DNA from: Pelagicoccus sp. SDUM812003 | Lineage (GTDB): Bacteria; Verrucomicrobiota; Verrucomicrobiia; Opitutales; Opitutaceae | Direction: 5' to 3' | Length of the DNA stretch: 64,000 nucleotides | NCBI RefSeq assembly: GCF_031127815.1 | Contig: NZ_JARXHY010000018.1 | Coordinates: forward strand, 51,537-115,536 | Shown: one piece after another, positions 37,573 to 46,086 of the stretch | Numbering within the stretch: position 1 is the stretch's first letter | Layout: each line of letters starts with the position of its first letter | The notes under the pieces: model-generated | What the model was told of the DNA's origin: nothing | Databases searched by the model: none | Seen by the model: the letters and a program-made list of their open reading frames with translations, nothing else | Translations under genes and position numbers: made by a program

Positions 37573-37639
37573 CGAATCGTCGCGAATCTTGCTAAAGCAA
37601 TCGCGAATCTTCGTGAAGATTCGTGATATTCGTGGGCAA
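37573..37639. repeat. Second copy of the CACGAAT-type palindromic repeat
   Basis: It contains CGAATCGTCGCGAATCT (37573-37589) and ends with GATTCGTGATATTCGTGGGCA, both shared nearly exactly with the first copy 200 bases upstream. Internal hairpins (for example ATCTTCGTGAAGAT) are present. The whole 318-base gap from 37353 to 37670 is thus made of repeats and holds no supported gene. Confidence 0.7.
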
Positions 37640-37670
37640 AATCATGTATCCACTTTCTTCCTCGCTTCAG

Positions 37671-38084
37671 CTAGTCCGTATCCGAGCGATGGCTTTTTCC
37701 GCCGAACATCGCGTTGAGAAACAGGGCCTTCTCGCGATGAAGAAAAGCGATCGCGGCGCACAGAATCCAGCTAGCGATCGCCATCAATGCCGACGGCATC
37801 GCGGGCCCCGAGAACCCAAGCTCAGTCGCGTGGGCGATCAATGCTCCGCTCATCACGCCCCATCCCAAGATCGCGCCCCAAACCACGCCCTGCGGCGTAA
37901 GCAGAAGCAACACCGTGATCAACTCCAACATCGCCACGATGTACCGGCCGCTCGGCTCCATGCCTAGCGTAGTGAAATTTTGGATAGCCGCATCTGCGGA
38001 GCTAAACTTGAAATAAACCGCCGGGCCTAAAATCAGAGCCACCACGATCCGTAAAATCCAGCTTATCAAGAGAGAGGGTTTCAT
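37671..38084 (-). CDS. DoxX-like family membrane protein
   Basis: 137 residues from the ATG at 38084; the frame is open to 38147, but that part overlaps the upstream gene. Four membrane segments occur. LGPAVYFKFSSADAAIQNFTTLGMEP and the following helix of IVAMLELITVLLLLTP fit DoxX-like small membrane proteins. It is last in the operon with the FMN enzyme, aldehyde dehydrogenase and acetolactate-synthase-like genes. Confidence 0.75.
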   Translation of the reverse strand: MKPSLLISWILRIVVALILGPAVYFKFSSADAAIQNFTTLGMEPSGRYIVAMLELITVLLLLTPQGVVWGAILGWGVMSGALIAHATELGFSGPAMPSALMAIASWILCAAIAFLHREKALFLNAMFGGKSHRSDTD

Positions 38085-38097
38085 AACGGAGAGAGGG

Positions 38098-39666
38098 CTA
38101 TTGGTTGGAACGCAGATCCTGCAAAGGCTTCCGCAGCCCCGGTTCATTCTCCACCATCTGGTAGAGGTTGCAAACGGACGGAATAAACAGGTCGTCCACG
38201 GTCAACTCCGTGGGACAGGACTTGCCGATCGCCACCACCACTTCGTCGAGGTCGTGCAAGGTGTTTTCGATATAATGCTTCACTCGCTTGGCCTTGTCCT
38301 CGATCACCAAGCCTGCTTGCAGCTTCGGGTTCTGCGTCGTGATGCCAACCGGGCAGGTGTTGGCGCCACATTCGCGAGATTGAATGCAGCCGAGGGCCAG
38401 CATGAATCCGCGAGCGCTGTAGATGGCGTCCGCTCCAAGGGCGAACGCGATGCTTTGCCGGGCCGCGTTGATTAGTTTGCCGGCCGCGAACACCTTCACA
38501 CGATCCCGCACGCCGAGCTCTACCAATATCTTCACCACTCCGTGCAAGGCTGGAAAAAGCGGCATGCCGACGTAGTCGATAAACGTCTTAGGAGCCGCCC
38601 CGGTCCCCCCTTCTCCCCCATCGACGCTTATCCAATCTGGAAACACATCCTGGCGAATGCACTCCTGCACGAAGTCCTTGAATTCGTCCAAAGAGCCGAT
38701 GCACATTTTGCAGCCGACCGGGACATCCACCAGTTTTTGGATACGATCGATAAAGGCGATGGTGGAAGGCAAATCGGAGCACTCCTTGTGATACGGCGGC
38801 GAGATGGCGTCCTCTCCCATCTTAACTCCGCGCATCTCCGCGATCTCCTTGGATATCTTTTCCTTGGGAAGCATTCCGCCCTTGCCGGGCTTGGCTCCTT
38901 GGGAAAACTTTATCTCCACCATTTTAACCTGAGGATTTGCAGCGATCTCCTGCAGCTTTTCTGGCTCGAAATCTCCATCCTTGTTTCTCACTCCGAACTT
39001 CGCCGTTCCGAGCTGAAAAATGATGTCCGCATCCTCCATGAAGTGATATTTTGGATACCCTCCCTCGCCGCAATTCATGGGAATCCCCGCAGCGGCAGCT
39101 CCGCGGGCGATGGCCCGAATAGCATGACTTCCCAAGGCCCCGTAGCTCATGCCGCTCACCATGAACGGCTTGGTCAACACATAGGGCTTCTTCACTCCTC
39201 GTTCCTCGCCCACCGTCAAACGATAGGGCTTTCGTCTGGAAACAGGCGTGGGAAACATGGAGTGACGCAGCTTGATCTCGTTGGCGTCGTACTCCATCAA
39301 GGAACCGAACGAAACCACCGAGTCCACGTTCTTCGCCTTGCGATAGACTTCCGCCCGCTCCAAGCGATTAAACGGTCTCTCCTCCCGGTCTCCCATAAAC
39401 CAGTATTGGCGAAACTCAGGACCGAGACTCTCGATCAGGTACCGCCCCTGCCCCAGCAACCCGAAGTTGCGCAAAATGGAATGCTCCTTCTGCACGTGGC
39501 GGTAGAAGAAGTTCACGATCAGCAAAAAGAAGGAAGCGACGGTGAGGAAATGAAAGTAAAAGGAAACAAAATACCCGGCCGCGAAAAAGGCGATCGGCAG
39601 TAGCGCTACCACGACGTTCGTCGTCGAGGCGAGCTTATGAAGGTCGGTTCTAAGGGCTTTGGGCAT
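38098..39666 (-). CDS. FMN-binding glutamate synthase family protein, membrane-anchored
   Basis: 522 residues. Two N-terminal membrane helices (about 15-55) precede a GltB-type FMN barrel. MSGMSYGALGSHA, NCGEGGYP, EIKFSQGAKPGKGG and SVDGGEGGTGAAP are the family motifs. CIQSRECGANTC keeps the Cys-x5-Cys-x4-Cys ligands of the 3Fe-4S cluster. There is no glutaminase domain and no small subunit nearby, so it is not a full glutamate synthase. It is probably a membrane-bound oxidoreductase of unknown substrate in this operon. Confidence 0.9.
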   Translation of the reverse strand: MPKALRTDLHKLASTTNVVVALLPIAFFAAGYFVSFYFHFLTVASFFLLIVNFFYRHVQKEHSILRNFGLLGQGRYLIESLGPEFRQYWFMGDREERPFNRLERAEVYRKAKNVDSVVSFGSLMEYDANEIKLRHSMFPTPVSRRKPYRLTVGEERGVKKPYVLTKPFMVSGMSYGALGSHAIRAIARGAAAAGIPMNCGEGGYPKYHFMEDADIIFQLGTAKFGVRNKDGDFEPEKLQEIAANPQVKMVEIKFSQGAKPGKGGMLPKEKISKEIAEMRGVKMGEDAISPPYHKECSDLPSTIAFIDRIQKLVDVPVGCKMCIGSLDEFKDFVQECIRQDVFPDWISVDGGEGGTGAAPKTFIDYVGMPLFPALHGVVKILVELGVRDRVKVFAAGKLINAARQSIAFALGADAIYSARGFMLALGCIQSRECGANTCPVGITTQNPKLQAGLVIEDKAKRVKHYIENTLHDLDEVVVAIGKSCPTELTVDDLFIPSVCNLYQMVENEPGLRKPLQDLRSNQ

Positions 39667-39693
39667 GCTTTCGTATTCAGAAGTTAATCACGC

Positions 39694-41133
39694 CTATGCT
39701 GAACGTATAACGAGCGTTCGAATCTCAGTCATATCCTCGATCGCGTAGCGCAGACCTTCGCGGCCGAGACCGCTATCCTTCACCCCTCCATAGGGGAGAT
39801 TGTCAACCCGCCACGATGGCATCTCATTGATCAACACCCCGCCGACTTCCAGCTCGTCCCAAGCCTTCATTGCATGGTCAAGCGAGGGAGTGAAGACACC
39901 CGCGTGGATTCCGTATCGACTGTCATTGGTTTCTCGCAGGGCTTCATCGAAATCGGAAAACGTATCGATCACCACTACCGGCCCAAACGCTTCTTCGGCT
40001 TGCAGTGGCTGGTCCTTCGGCACGTTTGTCATCAGAGTCGGCTCTACCACCGCCCCGTCACGGCCGCCGCCGCAGAGGATCTTCCCTCCAGCCTCCTTCG
40101 CCTTCTGTATCCAGTTTTCCAGACGCTCCGCTTCCGATTCGGCGATCATGGGTCCCACGAACACGTCCTCATCCGCCGGATCGCCTGACTTGAGCTGCTT
40201 GGTGGCGGATAGCAATTTGGAGACAAAGGCCTCTCGCTCCTCCTCGTGCACCAATAGGCGCTGCACCGAGATGCAGCTCTGGCCTGACTGATAGAACGCG
40301 CCCGTCACCACTCGTGAAACCGCATCTTCGAGATCGGCTCCCTTATCAATGATGCAGGCCGCATTGCCTCCGAGCTCGAGCACCACCTTCTTCTTTCCGG
40401 CCTTCGACTTGAGCTTCCAGCCGACATCGGGCGAACCAGTGAAGCTCAAAAGCTTCAGCCGCTCGTCTTCGGTGAAGAGGTCCGCACCATCGCGACTGCA
40501 GGGCAGTATTGAGAAGGCGCCTTTCGGCAAATCCGTTTCCGCCAGGATCTCCCCTATCATGAGGGCTCCCAATGGCGTTCGGCTGGCGGGCTTCAATACG
40601 AACGGGCATCCAGCCGCGATAGCAGGCGCCACCTTGTGAGCCGTCAAATTCAGCGGGAAATTGAAGGGCGAGATAAAGGAGCACGGACCGATGGGCACGC
40701 GTTTATACATGCCTCGATAGCCCTTAGAGCGCTCGCTTATTTCGAGATTGAGCACCTCGCCTTGGTGATCGCGAACCGCTTCCTCCGCCGCGATCTGGAA
40801 GGTTTCGATCAATCGAGTCACCTCTCCGCGACTGTCCTTGATCGGCTTTCCCGCTTCGATCCTCAAGACATCAGCGAGCTCCTCCGCTCGTTCTTCGAAG
40901 CGTTTGACACAATGCAGCAACACCTCCTTTCGCTCGAAGGGAGCGAGCTTTCGCATCGGTTCCGTCGCTTCGACCGCCGCTTCGATGGCCTTTTCAATGA
41001 CATCGGCGTCCGCCAACGCCACTCGCGTCACGACTTTGCCGGAGTACTTATCGGTCACCTCCAAATCCTCGTTGGCCGCGACCGGCCGGTTCGCCAAGTA
41101 GTAGGGATAACGTTCCTTGAGGGCGGTTTTCAT
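39694..41133 (-). CDS. NAD(P)-dependent aldehyde dehydrogenase family protein
   Basis: 479 residues. ISPFNFPLNL, KPASRTPLGA, FTGSPDVGW, catalytic Glu253 in LELGGN and Cys287 in GQSCISVQR are all present. The overall pattern resembles the group with non-phosphorylating glyceraldehyde-3-phosphate and lactaldehyde dehydrogenases. It lies 25 bases downstream of the acetolactate-synthase-like gene and 27 bases upstream of the FMN enzyme, so the three form one operon. The substrate is likely an aldehyde made or used by its neighbours. Confidence 0.92.
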   Translation of the reverse strand: MKTALKERYPYYLANRPVAANEDLEVTDKYSGKVVTRVALADADVIEKAIEAAVEATEPMRKLAPFERKEVLLHCVKRFEERAEELADVLRIEAGKPIKDSRGEVTRLIETFQIAAEEAVRDHQGEVLNLEISERSKGYRGMYKRVPIGPCSFISPFNFPLNLTAHKVAPAIAAGCPFVLKPASRTPLGALMIGEILAETDLPKGAFSILPCSRDGADLFTEDERLKLLSFTGSPDVGWKLKSKAGKKKVVLELGGNAACIIDKGADLEDAVSRVVTGAFYQSGQSCISVQRLLVHEEEREAFVSKLLSATKQLKSGDPADEDVFVGPMIAESEAERLENWIQKAKEAGGKILCGGGRDGAVVEPTLMTNVPKDQPLQAEEAFGPVVVIDTFSDFDEALRETNDSRYGIHAGVFTPSLDHAMKAWDELEVGGVLINEMPSWRVDNLPYGGVKDSGLGREGLRYAIEDMTEIRTLVIRSA

Positions 41134-41158
41134 AAATCTGCTTTGGTTAGGGGTTAGC

Positions 41159-42808
41159 TCACTCGCTTATTTCCGAGCTCGCTCGCGGAATGTCTTCGAA
41201 GAGGGCCTGCCTGTTGAGCGAGTAGTCCACCGGCAAGTCGATCAAGTGCACACCGCCACTACTGTAACACGACTCCAAGGTTGGCACCAACTCTGAGGTC
41301 GCTTCGATGCGATGCCCCGTAGCCCCATAACTGTTGGCGTAGGCCACGAAATCCGGATTCTTAAACGACAGCCCGTAATCCTCGAATCCCATGTCAGCCT
41401 GCTTCCAGCGAATCATGCCATAGGACGAGTCGTTGAGAACCAGAACCACCAAATCCAAGTTCAAGCGAACCGCAGTTTCCAGCTCCTGCGAATTCATCAT
41501 GAAGCCGCCGTCCCCGCAAATCGCCATGACCCGCCGCTCGGGATACACCAGCTTAGCGGCCATCGCGGACGGCAGCCCCGCCCCCATGCTAGCCAGCGCG
41601 TTGTCGAGCAGGACCGTGTTCGGCAGCGTCGCCAGGTAGTCGCGGGCGAACCACAGCTTGTAGATTCCGTTGTCCAGAGCGATCACCGCTTCGTCCGCCA
41701 TCGCTTCACGGAGCATCACCACCAGATGCTGCGGCAACATAGGAAAACGATCGTCGCGGGCCCGCTCTTCTCCGTGGTGAATCCTCCCCTCGCGGGCCTT
41801 CATCGCCACCTTGAAGTCCCAATGCGCTTGCGGCTCCAAACGCTGATTGAGCTGCCAGATCGTGTGGGCGATGTCCCCGATCAGCTCCGCTTGCGGGAAG
41901 TAGACCGGATCGATCTTTGCGGGAACGAAGTTGACGTGGATCACGGTCCGCTCAGTCGAATTCATAAAAAACGGGGGCTTCTCCACCACGTCGTGGCCGA
42001 CGTTCAAAATCAAGTCCGCCGACTCCAAGGCGCGGTGAGGAAAATCGCCATCCGACAAGGCCGCGTTGCCCACGAAGAGTTCATGGTTTTCGTCAACCAC
42101 TCCTTTTCCCATTTGCGTAGTTACAAATGGGATACAAAGCTTATCCACGAACTCCCGCAGCATTTTGCAGGTCATTTTTCGATTCGCCCCAGCGCCGATC
42201 AAAAGAATCGGACAATTGCTGCGTCTCAGCAGTTCACACCCTTCCAGAAGGGCTTTCTCTTCCACCACAGGGCGGCGACGGGAACTGGCCAAGATTGGCT
42301 TGAGATCCTCAACCTCCTCGCGCGCCACGTCCTCCGGCAATTCGAGGTGAGCCGCTCCCGGGCGCTCCTCCTCCGCCGAGCTGAACGCGTTTCTTACCAG
42401 AGAGGGAATCGAACTCCCGCTCACGATCTGCTTCGAATAGTGAGTCAATGGCGCCATCATATCCACCACATCGAGAATCTGAAACTGCCCTTGCTTGCTG
42501 CTCTTGATCGGCTTCTGCCCCGTAATCATCACCAAAGGCATCGCTCCCAGCTGCGCATAGGCGCCCGCCGTCACAAGATTAGTGGCCCCCGGCCCCAGCG
42601 TGGCGAGACAAACGCCTGCCTTCCCGGTCAAGCGTCCATAGGTCGCCGCCATGAACCCCGCCGCTTGTTCGTGCCGCGTCAGCACAAACTTGATTTTAGA
42701 TCGAGAAAGAGAATCCAGAAAATCTAGATTCTCCTCCCCTGGAACGCCGAAGATAAATTCGACGCCTTCCGATTCGAGACAGTCTACAAGCAGATCCGAG
42801 GATTTCAT
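41159..42808 (-). CDS. Acetolactate-synthase-like ThDP-dependent enzyme
   Basis: 549 residues from the ATG at 42808; the frame is open to 42970, but family similarity starts at MKSSDLLVDCLESEGVEF. Glu in GVPGEENLDFL is the ThDP-activating residue; LATLGPGATNL and GDGGFMMNSQELETAVRLNLDLVVLVLND carry the ThDP/Mg site (GDG...N). It looks like a catalytic subunit of the acetolactate synthase family with no regulatory subunit gene nearby, so a catabolic AlsS-like or related carboligase role is possible. It leads a four-gene operon with an aldehyde dehydrogenase, an FMN enzyme and DoxX. Confidence 0.88.
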   Translation of the reverse strand: MKSSDLLVDCLESEGVEFIFGVPGEENLDFLDSLSRSKIKFVLTRHEQAAGFMAATYGRLTGKAGVCLATLGPGATNLVTAGAYAQLGAMPLVMITGQKPIKSSKQGQFQILDVVDMMAPLTHYSKQIVSGSSIPSLVRNAFSSAEEERPGAAHLELPEDVAREEVEDLKPILASSRRRPVVEEKALLEGCELLRRSNCPILLIGAGANRKMTCKMLREFVDKLCIPFVTTQMGKGVVDENHELFVGNAALSDGDFPHRALESADLILNVGHDVVEKPPFFMNSTERTVIHVNFVPAKIDPVYFPQAELIGDIAHTIWQLNQRLEPQAHWDFKVAMKAREGRIHHGEERARDDRFPMLPQHLVVMLREAMADEAVIALDNGIYKLWFARDYLATLPNTVLLDNALASMGAGLPSAMAAKLVYPERRVMAICGDGGFMMNSQELETAVRLNLDLVVLVLNDSSYGMIRWKQADMGFEDYGLSFKNPDFVAYANSYGATGHRIEATSELVPTLESCYSSGGVHLIDLPVDYSLNRQALFEDIPRASSEISE

Positions 42809-43028
42809 AAAAGGAACAGGAGTAATTTCCCTGCCAAGGGGGACGGCTGAGATGACTTTTCGGTTGCGAAGCATTCCCATCGAGCGCTTTCTCGCCCCCA
42901 TAAAAACGCAATCTCCGCGGGCTGAAACATTGCTCCGCCTTGAAGTGTAAAACGACGTGCTGCACCGCATCCAAACTTCGCCAATCGTTCCTCCCTCCTA
43001 AATTTCTCATTCTTACGTTCTCGTTTAG

Positions 43029-44012
43029 ATGTCTCCACTTTCCACCTACAACGACCTTTATCAGCATCTCGCCAGTACCGATCTCGAACCGTGGATTGAA
43101 CCTTTGCAGGCCACCGTCGAGCCCGCAATTCTCGAATCCAACAATGGCCACCTCGAACGCTGGCTCGGAGCCATCGACGCTCTGCCACAGGTAGAGCCTT
43201 CAGCGTCATCCCTCTCCTCCCCCGCAATCCAGATTGGGCGTCCCCAAGATATCACTACCGAGCAACGCGTTACCCTCCCCGACACCCTCCACCACTTCCG
43301 CCCCTGGCGCAAAGGTCCCTTCGATTTCTTCGGCACCCACATCGACACAGAGTGGCGCAGCGACTGGAAATGGGATCGCCTCCTCCCCGGCATCTCCCCG
43401 CTTAAGGACCGCCTTGTGCTCGATATCGGCTGCGGCTCGGGCTACCACTGCTGGCGCATGGCAGGCGAAGGCGCTCGCCTTGCTCTCGGCACCGACCCAT
43501 TCTTGCTCTATATTATGCAGTACCTCGCGGTCCGCAAATACCTCAAAGAGCCGCCAGTCTGGGTCCTCCCCTTCGGCATCGAAGGCCTCCCGCCCGCAAT
43601 TCCCGCCTTCGATACTGTATTCAGCATGGGGATACTCTACCATCGTCGTTCTCCCTTCGATCACCTCTATGAGCTGCGTAACTTCCTCCGCCCAGGCGGC
43701 GAGCTCGTCCTCGAGACCATCATCGTCGACGGCCCCCACGGCTACTCCCTCGTGCCCGACCAATACTACGCAAAGATGAAAAACGTCTGGTTCATCCCCA
43801 CCGTCGACACCCTCGTCCAGTGGATTACCCGCTGCCGTTTCCGCGACATCGAGGTCGTCGACGTCTCCACTACCACCACCGACGAGCAGCGCTCTACAGA
43901 GTGGATGATCTTCGAATCCCTCTCAGACTTTCTCGACCCCACCGACCCCAGCAAAACCATCGAAGGCTACCCCGCCCCCAAGCGCGCCGTCATCACCGCC
44001 CAAGCGCCTTAG
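43029..44012 (+). CDS. cmoB: tRNA U34 carboxymethyltransferase CmoB
   Basis: 327 residues that track E. coli CmoB through nearly all of its length. PWRKGPF (Lys95) and IDTEWRSDWKWDR are carboxy-SAM-binding blocks, LDIGCGSGYHCWRM is the nucleotide-binding motif, and FSMGILYHRRSP, DVSTTTTDEQRSTEWM and DPSKTIEGYPAPKRAV follow. It transfers the carboxymethyl group to 5-hydroxyuridine-34. The similarity is strong enough to suggest gene transfer from Gammaproteobacteria. cmoA lies upstream on the same strand with an opposite-strand operon between. Confidence 0.95.
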   Translation: MSPLSTYNDLYQHLASTDLEPWIEPLQATVEPAILESNNGHLERWLGAIDALPQVEPSASSLSSPAIQIGRPQDITTEQRVTLPDTLHHFRPWRKGPFDFFGTHIDTEWRSDWKWDRLLPGISPLKDRLVLDIGCGSGYHCWRMAGEGARLALGTDPFLLYIMQYLAVRKYLKEPPVWVLPFGIEGLPPAIPAFDTVFSMGILYHRRSPFDHLYELRNFLRPGGELVLETIIVDGPHGYSLVPDQYYAKMKNVWFIPTVDTLVQWITRCRFRDIEVVDVSTTTTDEQRSTEWMIFESLSDFLDPTDPSKTIEGYPAPKRAVITAQAP

Positions 44013-44201
44013 ACCAGTCGGTAAGCCAGTAGGCCTCGCTTCTACCTGAACAGCCGCTCGCCACCAGGCAATTGAACCGTCCAAATCAGTGTGCGTCTAT
44101 GCGGGTTTCCTTCGCTCAGGAATCAACGCATTGTTGGCTCGAAATTTGCTCGAAGTTTCTGCTCCCACTCCAACTCCTGTTAAACCCATACCCACACTCA
44201 G

Positions 44202-44759
44202 GTGAAGCACGTACTCTTTTTTCTACTGATCGCCAGCTCCTACCCCTCGCTACTCTCCGCTCAGAGCGAGACACCCGAAACGCCGCAGGCTCCAACAACT
44301 GAACTCGCTGAAGAGCTCACACCCGAGGAGCAGAAACGGCGCGAGCGCCTGTTGAAGAGCGGCAAAGGAGAGGAGCACCCCTGCCCGCCGGGAGGCATCG
44401 CCATGGGCGGATACGATCTTGTGAGCTACTTCCAGGACGACCAACCGAAGAGGGGGCTCGAAACCTACGAGGTCTCGCGCGGGAACTGCGCGTACCGCTT
44501 CGCCTCCGAGAAAAACCGAGATGCGTTCCGCGCCGATCCCGAACGCTACCTGCCCTCCTACGGCGGATGGTGCGCCACCGCTCTGGCCATGGGACGACTC
44601 ACCTGCCCGGATTTCACCAACTTCAAGGTCGAAAACGATCAACTGCTCTTGTTCGAAGTGACGGCCTTCACCAATGGCCGAATGATCTGGGAAAACAATT
44701 CCGAGCGCCTCCGCCAACGAGCCGATTACAATTTCGACTTGTTGGAGAAATCTGAATGA
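44202..44759 (+). CDS. Exported YHS domain-containing protein
   Basis: 185 residues, GTG start. A signal peptide ends near LLSAQ (residue 21), followed by an acidic linker. The YHS-like domain (about 65-165) reads IAMGGYDLVSYFQDD, YRFASEKNRDAFRADPERYLPSYGGWCA, the usual pattern of this group. YHS domains are thought to bind metals or ligands. Its TGA overlaps the next start (ATGA), so it is translationally coupled to a TAXI-type lipoprotein. Confidence 0.85.
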   Translation: MKHVLFFLLIASSYPSLLSAQSETPETPQAPTTELAEELTPEEQKRRERLLKSGKGEEHPCPPGGIAMGGYDLVSYFQDDQPKRGLETYEVSRGNCAYRFASEKNRDAFRADPERYLPSYGGWCATALAMGRLTCPDFTNFKVENDQLLLFEVTAFTNGRMIWENNSERLRQRADYNFDLLEKSE

Positions 44760-45994
44760 GCAGACGGGCTTTCACGCCACTTTTCCTGCTCCTGATCCTC
44801 GTCGCTCTAGCAGGCTGCGGAAAAAGAGAGCACTCGATCGTCATCGGGCATTCCGTCGAAGAGCCAGGTCCATCTATCGCCCAGGCAGTTTCCGGGCTCC
44901 TAAACCAAAACAAGCTTCCCGCGTCTACTACCAGCTTTGCAAACGAAGCGGAAATCCTGCAAGCGGTGCTCGACGGAACGGTCGTGTTCGCCATCGCGGA
45001 GGAACCTGAGCGAAAAATAAAAGACCTCGCCACCGTCGTTCCTCTCTACCCCAGCATTCTTCATGTGCTCCATAAAAAGGGTATGAGCGCGGACTCGCTG
45101 GCTGATCTTCTTGACGGGAAAACCGTCTACGCGGGCCCCATCGGTGGTCCCGCTTGGCGCTTGCTGGACCGTTTGACGACCGATCTTCGGGTCGAGCAAG
45201 ACTACCAGATTCTGGACAATCCTTGGGAAATCGAGCCCGACGTCTACTTCGTGCTGGGAGGACTGCTAACGGCTGACAGTCTGTCGCAGCTTAGCGAATA
45301 CGAGCTTTTCAGTTTCGGGGACGCAGCAAATCTTGGCGCAGGCACCGAGGCGGAAGGAATCGCTCTTCGCTACAACGGCATCGAAACCTTCACCCTGCCC
45401 GCCGGACTCTACGGGAGTTTCAATCCATCGCCTGTATTGACCATTTCAACACAGACCGTCCTCATCGCCAAAGACGACTGCGAAGAGGAGCTCGTCAGAA
45501 AAGTCGCCAAACTGCTTCTGGAAAACGTGCAGGAAGTCGCGGCTCCGTTTTCCCTCGTAACCGAACAGCTCAAGGAAGACTTCAATCCCCACCACCTCGT
45601 TCTCCATCTCCATCCCGGCAGTCGACGTTATCTGGAACGAGACAATCCCTCCTTCGTGGAACGCTGGGCGGACGTGATCGCTCTGATCGTCACCTTCTGT
45701 GCCGCCATCGCCAGCGGTTTCCTGGCCCTCGCCCGCTTCAATCGTAATCGAAAGAAGGATACCATCGATCGCTTCTACCGAGAGATTCTCGAACTTCGCT
45801 CCAAAGTTGAAGATATCGCCAGCTCAGAAGAAAGAACACAGCTGGAAGCGTGCGTGAAAAAGGCCCAAGCGGACGTATTCGGCCTCGCCATCGACGAACG
45901 CATCGAGTCGAACGCATCCCTGGTCGCCTTCATCAACCTGTCGAACCAAGTCCTGTGCGAAGTTCGCGAGATCTGCAGCAAGAAAGGGTTCTAG
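44756..45994 (+). CDS. TAXI-type solute-binding lipoprotein with C-terminal membrane helix
   Basis: 412 residues. The lipobox LVALAGC gives lipid-modified Cys21. Residues 28-290 resemble a TAXI-family periplasmic binding domain (VIGHSVEEPGPS, VVFAIAEEP, IGGPAW, TLPAGLYGS, TQTVLIA). Unusually, a membrane helix (about 304-327) and a helical, coiled-coil-like cytoplasmic tail follow. No TRAP permease genes are present, so this is more likely a sensor or adaptor than a transporter component. It is coupled to the YHS gene. Confidence 0.8.
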   Translation: MSRRAFTPLFLLLILVALAGCGKREHSIVIGHSVEEPGPSIAQAVSGLLNQNKLPASTTSFANEAEILQAVLDGTVVFAIAEEPERKIKDLATVVPLYPSILHVLHKKGMSADSLADLLDGKTVYAGPIGGPAWRLLDRLTTDLRVEQDYQILDNPWEIEPDVYFVLGGLLTADSLSQLSEYELFSFGDAANLGAGTEAEGIALRYNGIETFTLPAGLYGSFNPSPVLTISTQTVLIAKDDCEEELVRKVAKLLLENVQEVAAPFSLVTEQLKEDFNPHHLVLHLHPGSRRYLERDNPSFVERWADVIALIVTFCAAIASGFLALARFNRNRKKDTIDRFYREILELRSKVEDIASSEERTQLEACVKKAQADVFGLAIDERIESNASLVAFINLSNQVLCEVREICSKKGF

Positions 45995-45998
45995 ACGC

Positions 45999-46038
45999 CA
46001 ACGCCTCGAGGTGATGGTTTCCAGCGTTTGAGGCGTTG
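45999..46038. terminator. Hairpin between convergent genes
   Basis: CAACGCCTC (45999-46007) pairs with GAGGCGTTG (46030-46038), extended inward by a G-T and an A-T pair. No T-run follows on either strand. It lies five bases after the TAXI gene stop and before the exosortase stop, so it may protect or end transcripts. Confidence 0.4.
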
Positions 46039-46086
46039 CTCCAATGACACCGAGGCCTTTTGTACAGGATTTATATCCGCTGGAAT

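Noticed and set aside
37359..37639. CRISPR array
   Set aside because: The repeats are only two copies with uneven, palindromic structure and no regular spacers or cas genes.
37436..37717. 93-codon frame within the repeat region after cmoA
   Set aside because: It is made of the palindromic repeats themselves and has no protein-like pattern.
41312..42727. 471-codon plus-strand frame opposite the acetolactate-synthase-like gene
   Set aside because: Composition is rich in His, Arg and Gln without motifs; the opposite strand carries a complete ThDP enzyme.
44756..45994. TRAP transporter system
   Set aside because: Only the binding-protein-like gene is present; no small or large permease gene flanks it.
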